A DNA stretch of 16,217 nt from an uncultured Clostridia bacterium (GTDB lineage Bacteria; Bacillota; Clostridia; Christensenellales; CAG-1252), in assembly GCA_946626795.1 (NCBI GenBank), contig CAMOUZ010000016.1, positions 1 through 16,217 on the forward strand, given 5' to 3'. Made by a program: the position numbers and the translations under genes. This document shows positions 8,018-15,345 of the stretch, piece by piece (positions within the stretch are counted from its first letter, which is position 1; the number at the start of each line of letters is the position of its first letter). Below the pieces are notes generated by a model. The model was not told where the DNA came from. It was given only the letters and a program-made list of their open reading frames with translations, and did no database searches.

Positions 8018-9544
8018 ATGAACCTCATAGAGAAAGTGAAAGGATTTTTTACGGGTAAGAAAGCGGAAGCCTGCGAGGCGCCCGCCTTTTCCGCTCCGCA
8101 GAAGAAGAGCGAGAATATCATCGAGATCAAGGGGATCACGAAGGTCTTTGACGGCGTGACCGTCTTAGACGACCTCAGCCTCGGCATCAAGCGCGGGCAG
8201 TTCGTCACCCTCCTCGGTCCCAGCGGATGCGGCAAGACGACGCTTCTCCGCCTTATCGCGGGCTTCGAGACGCCGACGGAAGGGGAGATCTATATCGAGG
8301 GCGTGCCCATCACGAATATTCCGCCTTTCAAGCGCCCCGTGAACACCGTTTTCCAAAAATATGCGCTTTTCCCGCATCTCAATGTCTTTAAGAATGTCGC
8401 TTTCGGACTGAAACTCAAAAAAATCGCCGATCCTACGGCGAAGAAAGGATTCCGCAAGTTTACGAGCGAGGAGATCGAGAAAAAGGTGAATCGCGCCTTA
8501 AAGCTCGTGGGGCTCGAAGATTACGGCCATCGCGACGTGAATTCCCTTTCGGGCGGACAGCAACAGCGCGTCGCCATCGCCCGCGCCATCGTTTGCGAGC
8601 CCAAGGTGCTTCTCCTCGACGAGCCGCTCGGCGCTTTGGACCTCAAAATGCGCAAGGAGATGCAGATCGAGCTGAAAAAGATGCATGAGGATCTCGGCAT
8701 CACCTTCATCTTCGTGACGCACGACCAAGAAGAGGCGCTCACGATGAGCGATATGGTGGTCGTTATGAATGACGGCATCATCCAGCAGATCGACCGTCCG
8801 AAAAAGATCTATGACGAGCCGAAAAACGCTTTCGTGGCTGACTTTATCGGCGAGTCGAACCTCCTCTCCGGCGTGATGGAGAAGGATTATTCCATCGCCT
8901 TCCTCGGAAAGACCCTGACCTGCGTGGACAAGGGCTTCGAGAAGAATGAGAGGGTGGACGTCGTGATCCGTCCCGAGGACATCGTCATCAAAGAGGGCGC
9001 GGGGAAAGGTCATTTCGACGGCAAGGTCCTGACCACCGTCTTCAAGGGCACGTATTACGAGATGATCGTGCTTGCTTCCGATTATGAATTCACCGTGCAG
9101 TCGCAGAGCGAATATCGCCCGGGCGCGGAGGTCTCCTTGGAGATCGTGCCGGACAGCATCCATATCATGAAGAAGATCCTCACCATCAATAAATACCTCG
9201 GCACCGTCAAAGAAGAGGGCGTCGTCTCCTTCTGCGGCGGCGATTTCGAGATCCCGACGGAGGGCTTCGAGGCGGGCGATGAGGTCATCATTTATGTCCC
9301 CTTTGACGCGGTGGAGCTCACGGACGACGAAGCGGACGGCGTGATCGGCGCCTCCGTGACGCAGAGCATTTATAAAGGCACGTATTATCAGGTGCAGGTC
9401 TATACCGACACCGACGAAGATTTTTATATCGACACGGCGGATGAATGGGACATGGACGACCGCGTGGGCGTGAAGCTCGACGGCGCGAAAGTGCGTCTCG
9501 AAAAGTATCAGCCAGAGGCGGATGAGGAGGAAACTCAGGAATGA
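8018..9544 (+). CDS. potA: Spermidine/putrescine ABC transporter ATP-binding protein PotA, with duplicated C-terminal TOBE-like domain
   Basis: ATPase of the polyamine importer. Two in-frame ATGs compete: 8009 is directly against the AAGGA at 8004-8008, whereas 8018 has 9 nt spacing, so I take 8018 (508 residues). Numbered from 8018: Walker A GPSGCGKTT at 67-75, Q-loop in VFQKYALFPH, signature LSGGQQQ from 177, Walker B VLLLDEP from 197, and the switch His in FVTHDQEEA at 235. The typical PotA TOBE region follows, with IRPEDI and then FKGTYYEMIV near 342. PotA is usually about 350-380 residues; here a further ~120 residues contain a second, similar unit (YKGTYYQVQV near 452), ending in an acidic tail. 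An unusual ~35-residue lead precedes the ABC domain. It overlaps potB by 4 nt (ATGA). Confidence 0.95.
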   Translation: MNLIEKVKGFFTGKKAEACEAPAFSAPQKKSENIIEIKGITKVFDGVTVLDDLSLGIKRGQFVTLLGPSGCGKTTLLRLIAGFETPTEGEIYIEGVPITNIPPFKRPVNTVFQKYALFPHLNVFKNVAFGLKLKKIADPTAKKGFRKFTSEEIEKKVNRALKLVGLEDYGHRDVNSLSGGQQQRVAIARAIVCEPKVLLLDEPLGALDLKMRKEMQIELKKMHEDLGITFIFVTHDQEEALTMSDMVVVMNDGIIQQIDRPKKIYDEPKNAFVADFIGESNLLSGVMEKDYSIAFLGKTLTCVDKGFEKNERVDVVIRPEDIVIKEGAGKGHFDGKVLTTVFKGTYYEMIVLASDYEFTVQSQSEYRPGAEVSLEIVPDSIHIMKKILTINKYLGTVKEEGVVSFCGGDFEIPTEGFEAGDEVIIYVPFDAVELTDDEADGVIGASVTQSIYKGTYYQVQVYTDTDEDFYIDTADEWDMDDRVGVKLDGAKVRLEKYQPEADEEETQE

Positions 9545-10347
9545 AGAAGGCGAAGGTTTTCCGCCCGACGGCATTTGCATTCCCTTATCTTGCGGTGACG
9601 CTGGTCTTCGTGATCGTGCCCCTCATCTTGGTCTTGGTCTATGCTTTTCGCGGGGCGGACGGCAGTTTCACTCTGCAAAATTTCCGTCAGGTCTTTACGG
9701 AGCCCGAGACCCTTCGTCAGCTCGGAAAGACCGTCGGTATCGCGGCGCTTTCCACGGCGATCTGCCTCGTCATTGCTTATGCGGTGGCGTTCGTGCTCGC
9801 GTCTCAGCCTTTCAATAAGATGGCGATCCTCGCCCTTCTTTTCGTGATCCCGATGTGGATCAATTTTATGCTTCGTATCTTCGCTTTGCAGTCCCTGCTT
9901 TCCGTGATCGGCGTCGGCAAGGGCTTCGCTGCGGTCATCATCGGCATGGTCTATGATTTCTTCCCTTATATGCTTCTCCCCATCTATACGGTGCTCGTGA
10001 ATATGGATAAGAGCTATGTCGAGGCGTCGAGGGATCTCGGGGCGAACCCCGTGCAGACTTTCTTCAAGGTGACCTTGCCCCTCTCGCTTCCCGGCGTCAT
10101 CAGCGGGATCAGCATGATGTTTATGCCGATATTCAGCTCTTACGCCATCACGAAGACGATGGGCAATATGAATACGACGGTCATCGGCGCGGCGATCGCC
10201 AGCCTCTTTGAGAATGTGAATTACGGCGATTACGGCTACGGTTCCGCGCTCTCCTTCGTGCTCCTTCTCATCGTGCTCCTCGTGATGTTTATCGGGAGCC
10301 TTTTGACACGTCGCACGGCGAAAGCGCCGAAAGGAGGGAAGGCGTGA
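9541..10347 (+). CDS. potB: Spermidine/putrescine ABC transporter permease PotB
   Basis: A 268-residue inner-membrane permease with about six hydrophobic segments, beginning FAFPYLAVTLVFVIVPLILVLVYAF in the usual PotB manner. The cytoplasmic EAA loop that docks on PotA is clear: EASRDLGANPVQTFFKVTLP from residue 161. It pairs with PotC to form the channel. The ATG at 9541 overlaps the potA stop by 4 nt, with GAGGAGG at 9524-9530 serving as ribosome binding site about 10 nt upstream. The size is normal for the family and nothing looks damaged. Polyamines are the expected substrate from the whole operon; individual permeases of this family cannot be assigned a substrate by sequence alone. Confidence 0.93.
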   Translation: MKKAKVFRPTAFAFPYLAVTLVFVIVPLILVLVYAFRGADGSFTLQNFRQVFTEPETLRQLGKTVGIAALSTAICLVIAYAVAFVLASQPFNKMAILALLFVIPMWINFMLRIFALQSLLSVIGVGKGFAAVIIGMVYDFFPYMLLPIYTVLVNMDKSYVEASRDLGANPVQTFFKVTLPLSLPGVISGISMMFMPIFSSYAITKTMGNMNTTVIGAAIASLFENVNYGDYGYGSALSFVLLLIVLLVMFIGSLLTRRTAKAPKGGKA

Positions 10348-11189
10348 TGCAAAGTAAAGCCGCTTCGAGATTTTATCTTATCTTGCGTTGGGCGATCCTC
10401 GGCGTCATCCTCCTCTTCATCTATCTTCCGCTTCTCATGATCATCGTGTATTCTTTCTCCACGTCGCAGTCTGTGGGCGGCGCATTCGGAGATTTCACCT
10501 TCGCTCTTTACGGCAAGCTCTTCAAGAATGCGAAAATGCTTGCGGCGCTCCGCAATACACTCATCATAGGGCTCTCTTCCGCGGCGCTCGCCACCATCCT
10601 CGGCACCACGGCTTCCATCGGCATCCATTATATGCGCAAGAAGGTGAAGTCCGCGGTGGACGTCGCCTCCCAGATCACCGTTGTGAATGCGGAGATCGTG
10701 ACGGCGATGGGCTTCTTCCTCCTTATGATCTTCCTGCGCGACACCGTGAAAACGCCCATCAATTTCAGCATCGGTTGGCTCATCATCACGCATACCGTCA
10801 TCACCACGCCTTACGTCATCTTGACGGTCACCCCCCGTCTCCAACAGCTGAATCCGAACCTGCTTGAAGCGAGCATGGACCTCGGCGCAGGGCCGATGAG
10901 GAGCCTCTTCACCGTGATGCTCCCGCAGCTCGCAGGCGCGATGATCTCTTCTTTCGCGCTCGCTTTCACTCTCTCTTTGGATGATTTCGTCGTGACGAAT
11001 ATCAATTCTTACGGCGCAAATATCGATACGATCTCCACCTATGTCTATTCCGGTATCCGCAAGAAGGGGATCCCCGTGGAGATCCGCGCGCTTTCCACCA
11101 TTATCTTCGTCATCGTGCTCACGGCGCTCATCGTGTATAACGTGGTGAAGAATAAGAAAGCGAAAGAACAGGCGAAAAAGGCGTCATAA
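10347..11189 (+). CDS. potC: Spermidine/putrescine ABC transporter permease PotC
   Basis: The second permease of the importer, 280 residues with about six membrane segments. The N-terminal segment, ending YLPLLMIIVYSFSTSQSVGG, is typical of PotC. The EAA loop is EASMDLGAGPMRSLFTVMLP from residue 174, and FALAFTLSLDDFVVTNI near the end is the usual PotC pattern. I place the start at ATG 10347, which shares one base with the potB stop (TGATG) and has AAGGAGGG at 10331-10338 with 8 nt spacing; the in-frame GTG at 10344 is less well placed. The stop at 11189 is followed by 40 nt and potD. Confidence 0.93.
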   Translation: MQSKAASRFYLILRWAILGVILLFIYLPLLMIIVYSFSTSQSVGGAFGDFTFALYGKLFKNAKMLAALRNTLIIGLSSAALATILGTTASIGIHYMRKKVKSAVDVASQITVVNAEIVTAMGFFLLMIFLRDTVKTPINFSIGWLIITHTVITTPYVILTVTPRLQQLNPNLLEASMDLGAGPMRSLFTVMLPQLAGAMISSFALAFTLSLDDFVVTNINSYGANIDTISTYVYSGIRKKGIPVEIRALSTIIFVIVLTALIVYNVVKNKKAKEQAKKAS

Positions 11190-11229
11190 TGCCTTTACGA
11201 AAGATACAAACTAAGAAAGGAGAAAAGAA

Positions 11230-12438
11230 ATGAAAAAAGTCATAAGCATTGTGCTGATCCTTGCGATGGTGTCCGCGCTCTTCGTCACCTTGTTCGCTTG
11301 CACGCCGAGGGAGGAGAAATTGAAGCTCTATATGCCCGGCGAGTATATCGACGAAGATCTCTTCAAGGAGTTCAAGGCTTGGTATAAGGAGCAGACCGGC
11401 GAGAATGTAAAAGTGGTCTTGGAGACCTTTGAAACGGTGGAGAATGTCCAAACCTCCGTGGAAGGCGGCAAGGCGGATTACGATCTCCTCTGTCCCTCCG
11501 ACTATATGATCGAGTACCTCATCAAGAAAGGCCTCGTGCAAAAGGTGGATAAGACCATTCTCGACGTGAGTGAGGAAGGACTTTTCAAGGCGCAGTACAT
11601 CGAGACGACGAAGGACTTCGATCCGACCCTCGAATACGCCGTGCCCTATATGTACGGCACCCTCGGCCTCGTCTACGACCTCACCAAGACGGGAAAGAAG
11701 ATCACGAGCTGGGACGCTCTCTTCGGCGAGGAATACGCAAATCACCGTTCTGTTAAGGACTCTATGCGCGACGCATATGCCGCGGCGTGTCTCTACAATG
11801 CGAAAGACAGCCTGAAAGATCTCTCGGGCGAGGCGCAGAAAGAGGCGGTGCAAAATGTCTTTAAGGACGCTTCGGACGCCACCATTGCGGCGGCGAAGAG
11901 ATCTTTGCTCGCCGTGAAAGAAGGCGGCGCGGAATGGGACGTCGACAACGTGAAATTCGATATGGCGGCGAATAACAGCGAAGTGGCTGTGGCGTTGATG
12001 TGGTCCTGCGACGCGGGCTACGTGATGAATAATTACGAGGATGCGAACGGCAAAGAGCGCGAAGGAAACAGAAATCTTTGGTACGTCGTCCCCGAGGAGG
12101 GCGGAAACGTCTATATCGACGCTTTTGTCATCAATAAGTACGCTGTCAATGTCAAAGCGGCGAATTACTTCCTGAAATTCCTCTGCTTGAAGGACACTGC
12201 CATCGCGAATAGCGAGTACGCGGGCGCGATCAGCCCCGTGACGGCGGCGTACGATGCGCTTTACGCGGAGTATAAGGATCCCGAGAATGAGATGCTGAAA
12301 GGCACGGACGCGGCGTGGAGGGCGATGTTCCTCGAAACGATGTTCCCGAGCAAGACGACCCTCGATCGTTGCGGCGTGATGAAGGACTTCGGCGATCGTC
12401 AGAGCGCTGTCGTGAGCATGTGGAATGCCGTACAATAA
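11230..12438 (+). CDS. potD: Spermidine/putrescine-binding lipoprotein PotD
   Basis: A 402-residue extracytoplasmic solute-binding lipoprotein. Signal peptide with lipobox LFAC, lipidated Cys24. The mature part follows the PotD pattern: YDLLCPSDYMIEYLIKKGLV (ligand-site Tyr region), YAVPYMYGTLGLVYD, TSWDALF, then LMWSCDAGY with Trp258 in the place of the conserved binding Trp, and YIDAFVI, where Asp297 matches the acidic residue that holds the polyamine amine in known PotD structures. The neighbouring Trp of the E. coli site appears as Tyr295, and the N-terminal Trp-containing motif reads MPGEY, so fine specificity may differ (spermidine versus putrescine cannot be told). It is somewhat longer than the ~350 residues typical of PotD, with extra sequence around residues 195-240. 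The ribosome binding site AAAGGAG at 11216-11222 fixes the start. Confidence 0.93.
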   Translation: MKKVISIVLILAMVSALFVTLFACTPREEKLKLYMPGEYIDEDLFKEFKAWYKEQTGENVKVVLETFETVENVQTSVEGGKADYDLLCPSDYMIEYLIKKGLVQKVDKTILDVSEEGLFKAQYIETTKDFDPTLEYAVPYMYGTLGLVYDLTKTGKKITSWDALFGEEYANHRSVKDSMRDAYAAACLYNAKDSLKDLSGEAQKEAVQNVFKDASDATIAAAKRSLLAVKEGGAEWDVDNVKFDMAANNSEVAVALMWSCDAGYVMNNYEDANGKEREGNRNLWYVVPEEGGNVYIDAFVINKYAVNVKAANYFLKFLCLKDTAIANSEYAGAISPVTAAYDALYAEYKDPENEMLKGTDAAWRAMFLETMFPSKTTLDRCGVMKDFGDRQSAVVSMWNAVQ

Positions 12439-12732
12439 AAAAGAAGCATTCGGCTCCGGGCGGCGCAAATCGAGGATTTTTACTTGTAAGAACGACAAAA
12501 ACGCATAAACAATATGAAGTCGGCAAAACGCCGACTTCTTTTTTATACACTTACTTTTTGTCTTATAAAAATCGTGATATAAATGGAGCGGAAGGAGAAT
12601 AGAAAGTATTCGTTTTTGTCTTTTTCCGTTTTCTCTCTCGACGTATGTCGATACGCCTTCGCTCGAAGAACGAAAAATCTTCCTGCGCCCTCCTCCTTGA
12701 TTTGCGCCGCCCGGAGCCGAATGCTTCTTTTT
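12438..12732. repeat. 34-bp perfect inverted repeat flanking a 227-bp non-coding segment
   Basis: Bases 12438-12471 are the exact reverse complement of 12699-12732; both contain GGCTCCGGGCGGCGC or its complement. The left arm begins at the last base of the potD stop codon. Beyond the arms only scattered similarity continues (for example GACAAAAACG at 12494-12503 against CGTTTTTGTC at 12611-12620). The enclosed segment holds one terminator hairpin and no plausible gene. Confidence 0.95.
12516..12544 (+). terminator. Rho-independent terminator for the pot operon (repeat copy 1)
   Basis: A perfect 9-bp stem, GAAGTCGGC (12516-12524) with GCCGACTTC (12530-12538), loop AAAAC, then six T. It is the first strong terminator after potD, 78 nt past the stop codon. 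Confidence 0.88.
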
Positions 12733-12737
12733 CTCGC

Positions 12738-12880
12738 TTCCTCTTTATTTGAATGAACGCTCTTAGAATGAAAGAGAATGACAAAACGAAAAGAAAAGTA
12801 AAGAAGTCGGCAAAACGCCGACTTCTTTTTATACGCTTACTTTTTATCTTATAAAAATCGTGATTTCAAATAAAGAGGAA
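12738..12880. repeat. 16-bp perfect inverted repeat around terminator copy 2
   Basis: TTCCTCTTTATTTGAA (12738-12753) is the reverse complement of 12865-12880. The right arm directly abuts the end of direct-repeat copy 2 and the left arm starts 6 nt after the 34-bp repeat, so the repeat elements are packed end to end. Confidence 0.9.
12803..12830. terminator. Bidirectional terminator hairpin (repeat copy 2)
   Basis: The same 9-bp stem as copy 1 (12803-12811 with 12817-12825), followed by five T on the plus strand. Read on the minus strand it is followed by a TTTACTTTTCTTTT-like run, so it can also terminate the AEC gene, which ends 84 nt away at 12914. Confidence 0.8.
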
Positions 12881-12913
12881 ATGCAATAAGGATTCCCTTT
12901 TCTTTTCTCGATT

Positions 12914-13849
12914 TTAAGCCCCGAGCAGGGGGATCATCAAGGCGAGGAGCGGCACGGTCAGGATGCAGAAGATGGTGCTCACTAAGACGCTGCACGCGGC
13001 GTGGGTCTGTCCTTCGCCCACGAGCTCGGACATATTCAGCACCATGCTTGCGCTCGGGCAACAGCCGAGAAGGAAGAAGGTCACCTTGATATACGTCGGG
13101 AGCGGAATGAAATAAATGATCAAGAAAGAGAGCAGTGGATAGAGGATATTTTTCAGCGCCGTGGAGATATAGATCCGCGGATTCAGGAAAAGATCCTTCG
13201 GGGTCACTGTGGCGAGTCGCATGCCGAGAATGAGCATGCACATCGGCGTGGTCATTCTGCCGAGCAGCTCCATAATGGGCGCGATGACGGCAGGGAGCTT
13301 TGTGGAGGTGAAAAAGAGCGGCAGCGCGATGAGAAGGGAGACCGTCGTCGGGTTCACGATCATATTGCGCACGTTGATCTTCTTTTTGTCCCAAGTGATG
13401 ATCCCCACGGCGAGCGTCCAAGAGAGGAGATTTAAGCTCACGGAGAAGACGGTGGAGAAGGCGATGGCGGGGTGTCCTGCGCCGAGGACCGCCTCGATGA
13501 GCGGCACGCCGAAAAAGCCCACGTTCGCAAGGGAAGAGGCGATGGTGCAGATGCGGTTTCTGACGTCGTCGAAACGGCGCTTCAAGATGAAGGTGAGGGA
13601 GACCATCACGAGGATCTGCATCCCCGTGCAAAGCCCGAAGAAGATCCCCATCTGACGGAGAAACTCCATGCTGAAATCCGCCGCGTTTAAAGAATAAAGG
13701 ATGAGGGCGGGCTGACAGACGAAAAGGAGGATGCGCGCAAAAGCGCCGATGGAATCCGGCTTGATGGCTTTGGTCTTCACGAAAATGAAGCCCGGGATGG
13801 CGTAGGCGAGCATGATCGCCACGGTGATGAGTGTCGTCACAAACTGCAT
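12914..13849 (-). CDS. AEC (auxin efflux carrier) family transporter
   Basis: A 311-residue integral membrane protein with about ten hydrophobic segments. It begins FVTTLITVAIMLAYAIPGFI, followed by FVKTKAIKPDS. Family features include ARILLFVCQPALILYSLNAA, ASSLANVGFFGVPLIEAVLG (the conserved N-x-G-x-x-G-x-P crossover motif of AEC/Mem_trans proteins) and SASMVLNMSELVGEG in the second half. AEC proteins in bacteria export or take up small carboxylates such as malate or malonate; the substrate here cannot be told. There is no ribosome binding site before the ATG, and an extended -10 box ends 6 nt upstream, so the mRNA is probably leaderless. The M20 peptidase gene lies upstream on the same strand, 80 nt away. 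Confidence 0.93.
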   Translation of the reverse strand: MQFVTTLITVAIMLAYAIPGFIFVKTKAIKPDSIGAFARILLFVCQPALILYSLNAADFSMEFLRQMGIFFGLCTGMQILVMVSLTFILKRRFDDVRNRICTIASSLANVGFFGVPLIEAVLGAGHPAIAFSTVFSVSLNLLSWTLAVGIITWDKKKINVRNMIVNPTTVSLLIALPLFFTSTKLPAVIAPIMELLGRMTTPMCMLILGMRLATVTPKDLFLNPRIYISTALKNILYPLLSFLIIYFIPLPTYIKVTFFLLGCCPSASMVLNMSELVGEGQTHAACSVLVSTIFCILTVPLLALMIPLLGA

Positions 13850-13855
13850 AGCAGC

Positions 13856-13884
13856 ATTATAGCACGTGGCGCTTCCCGCGTAAA
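13856..13884 (-). promoter_or_regulatory. Promoter of the AEC transporter gene
   Basis: On the minus strand: TTTACG (13884-13879), 17-nt spacer, TGC-TATAAT with the -10 hexamer at 13861-13856. Only six bases (GCTGCT) separate the -10 from the ATG, so the expected transcription start is at or next to the A of the start codon. Confidence 0.75.
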
Positions 13885-13929
13885 GTGATCGAAAGAGAAT
13901 GAGATATTTAGTCTATGAAAGAGCGGGCG

Positions 13930-15243
13930 TCAGAAAGCCAGCTTTTCGAGCGCGCGCTTATAGATCTCCGCGGCAAGCAGGAAGTTTTTGAGGGAGATGC
14001 TCTCGTCCTTCTGATGGATGCGGCTCTCTTCCTTGGGGAACACGGGGCCGAAAGCGACGGCGTTCGGGAAGGCGCGGGCATAGGTGGCGCCGCCGATGGC
14101 GATGGGCTTCGCCTTTTCGCCCGTCACTTCGTTATAAGCGTCGAGCAGGCTCTTCACGAGCTCGGAATCGGGCGAAACATAGAGGGGCTTGTGCCTACCT
14201 TGGACGGAGAGGACAGTCTCTTCGCCGAGAGCGTTTTGCAAGGCGCGGAGGATCTCCTCTTCGAGGCTCCAAACGGGATAACGGATGTCGAGAGAGAAGG
14301 TGATGGTCTCTTCCGTGGTCTCCACCTTTCCGACGTTCAAGCTGAGGTCGCCGCAGATTTCGTCGTCGAGATGAAGCCCGACGCCTCTCCCCTCCGTGTC
14401 ATAGAAATCGTCGTAAAAGTCGGCGAGCGCCTCGCTCGTGGATTTCACGGCGTAAAGGATCTTCAAGATGGCGTTTTCGCCTTTTTCCGGCGTGGAACCA
14501 TGCGCGGAGATGCCCTCCGCCGAGAGACGGAAGCCGCCCTCGATAAATTTCACTTTGATCCCGCCTTTTAAGCATTTCGAGAAAGCGGCGTCCGAGAGCT
14601 CTTTGATCTCCAATGTGGCTCTGTCCGCAACCATATTTACGCGCTCGCCGCCGAAAAAGGAGAGGACCTCCTTCGGCTTTTTCATCGTCGCGCGGACGTG
14701 GAGCACTCCCTTCTCCGCGAAGATCACGGGGAAATCCGCGTCGGGGGAGAAGGTCATCGCGGGGATCTCTTCCGTTTGGAGATAACGCTCGATGCATTTC
14801 CATCCGCTCTCCTCATTCAGCCCTGCGATGATGCGCACGCGCCGTCTGGGCTTCTTGCCTTCGTCGAGAAGAGCTTTTAAGGCATAGATCACCGCCACGA
14901 AGGGACCTTTGTCATCTTCCGCGCCCCTGCCGAAGATCCTCGTCTCGCCCCCTTCTTCCGCCGTCTCGCCGAGAGGAGAATGCGTCCAATCCTCTCCGAA
15001 AGGCACGGTGTCGAGATGGACGGGGATGCCGAGGAGCTCGCCTTCGCCCGTTTCCGCCCAGCCGCAATAGCCGTCGACGTCCTTCGTCTTCATGCCGAAA
15101 GATGAGGCGAGAGAGAGGAAAGCGTCCAGCGCCTGCCTCGTTCCTTTGCCGAAAGGAGCGCCGTCTATGGGCTCTCCCTGCACGCTGTCGATGGCGAGGA
15201 AGGAGAGAAGAGTGTCGGTCATTTGTTTTGCGTATGCTTTCAT
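13930..15243 (-). CDS. M20-family dipeptidase (PepV/Sapep-like)
   Basis: A 437-residue metallopeptidase expected to hydrolyse dipeptides in the cytoplasm with two zinc (or manganese) ions. The metal and catalytic motifs are all present: GIPVHLDTVPFGEDW (His76 metal ligand, Asp78), GRGAEDDKGP (bridging Asp110), NEESGW (catalytic Glu144 and ligand Glu145), SPDADFP (Asp168 ligand) and RIHQKDE near the end (His410 ligand). GGATYARAFPNAVAFGP matches the PepV C-terminal motif. An inserted lid domain lies at roughly 185-300, with SAHGSTPEKGENAI (the conserved dimerisation/lid His). Length agrees with PepV-type enzymes. The start is ATG 15243 with AAGGTGG a few bases upstream. It reads away from the DUF421 gene and towards the AEC gene, which has its own promoter. 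Confidence 0.95.
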   Translation of the reverse strand: MKAYAKQMTDTLLSFLAIDSVQGEPIDGAPFGKGTRQALDAFLSLASSFGMKTKDVDGYCGWAETGEGELLGIPVHLDTVPFGEDWTHSPLGETAEEGGETRIFGRGAEDDKGPFVAVIYALKALLDEGKKPRRRVRIIAGLNEESGWKCIERYLQTEEIPAMTFSPDADFPVIFAEKGVLHVRATMKKPKEVLSFFGGERVNMVADRATLEIKELSDAAFSKCLKGGIKVKFIEGGFRLSAEGISAHGSTPEKGENAILKILYAVKSTSEALADFYDDFYDTEGRGVGLHLDDEICGDLSLNVGKVETTEETITFSLDIRYPVWSLEEEILRALQNALGEETVLSVQGRHKPLYVSPDSELVKSLLDAYNEVTGEKAKPIAIGGATYARAFPNAVAFGPVFPKEESRIHQKDESISLKNFLLAAEIYKRALEKLAF

Positions 15244-15274
15244 AAGCCCACCTTTATATTATCTCGGATATGAT

Positions 15275-15305
15275 ATTATATTCTCCCCGAGGGGTGCCTT
15301 GTCAA
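15275..15305 (-). promoter_or_regulatory. Candidate promoter of the M20 dipeptidase gene
   Basis: Minus-strand TTGACA (15305-15300) and TATAAT (15280-15275), separated by 19 nt; a shifted ATATAA gives 18 nt. Both hexamers are perfect but the spacing is longer than ideal. The -10 lies about 31 nt before the ATG. Confidence 0.6.
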
Positions 15306-15332
15306 GCGCGATTAAGCCGCCCGTCTTTCGTC

Positions 15333-15338
15333 TATACT
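15333..15338 (+). promoter_or_regulatory. -10 box of the DUF421 gene
   Basis: TATACT at 15333-15338 ends 7 nt before the ATG at 15346. The matching -35 position (GATTAA, 15310-15315) is poor. No ribosome binding site is present, which suggests a leaderless transcript. Confidence 0.45.
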
Positions 15339-15345
15339 TCTCGAT

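Larger units (their letters stand above)
12490..12864 (+). repeat. Imperfect direct repeat (two copies of about 89 bp) containing a terminator hairpin
   Basis: Copy 1 is 12490-12578 and copy 2 is 12776-12864. The 3' 62-63 nt of each (12516-12578, 12803-12864) differ only by two substitutions and one T; the 5' ~26 nt are more diverged but still begin GAAYGACAAAA. Each copy holds the hairpin GAAGTCGGC/GCCGACTTC, a T-tract and the shared tail CTTATAAAAATCGTGAT. The whole 475-nt interval from potD to the AEC gene is made of such repeats and carries no recognisable gene. Confidence 0.93.

Noticed and set aside
8498..9580. 360-codon minus-strand frame opposite potA, and similar long frames at 6126-7259 and 11128-12498
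   Set aside because: They are antisense shadows of secure genes, with low-complexity His/Asp/Arg-rich translations and no ribosome binding sites.
12438..12732. Insertion sequence
   Set aside because: The 227-bp interior has no transposase frame and no target-site duplication is evident.
12563..12784. 73-codon Arg/Lys-rich minus-strand frame in the repeat region
   Set aside because: Composition reflects AT/purine-rich repeat DNA; there is no ribosome binding site and it spans the arm of an inverted repeat.
12438..12880. CRISPR array
   Set aside because: There are only two direct-repeat copies of about 89 bp, no regular spacers and no cas genes nearby.
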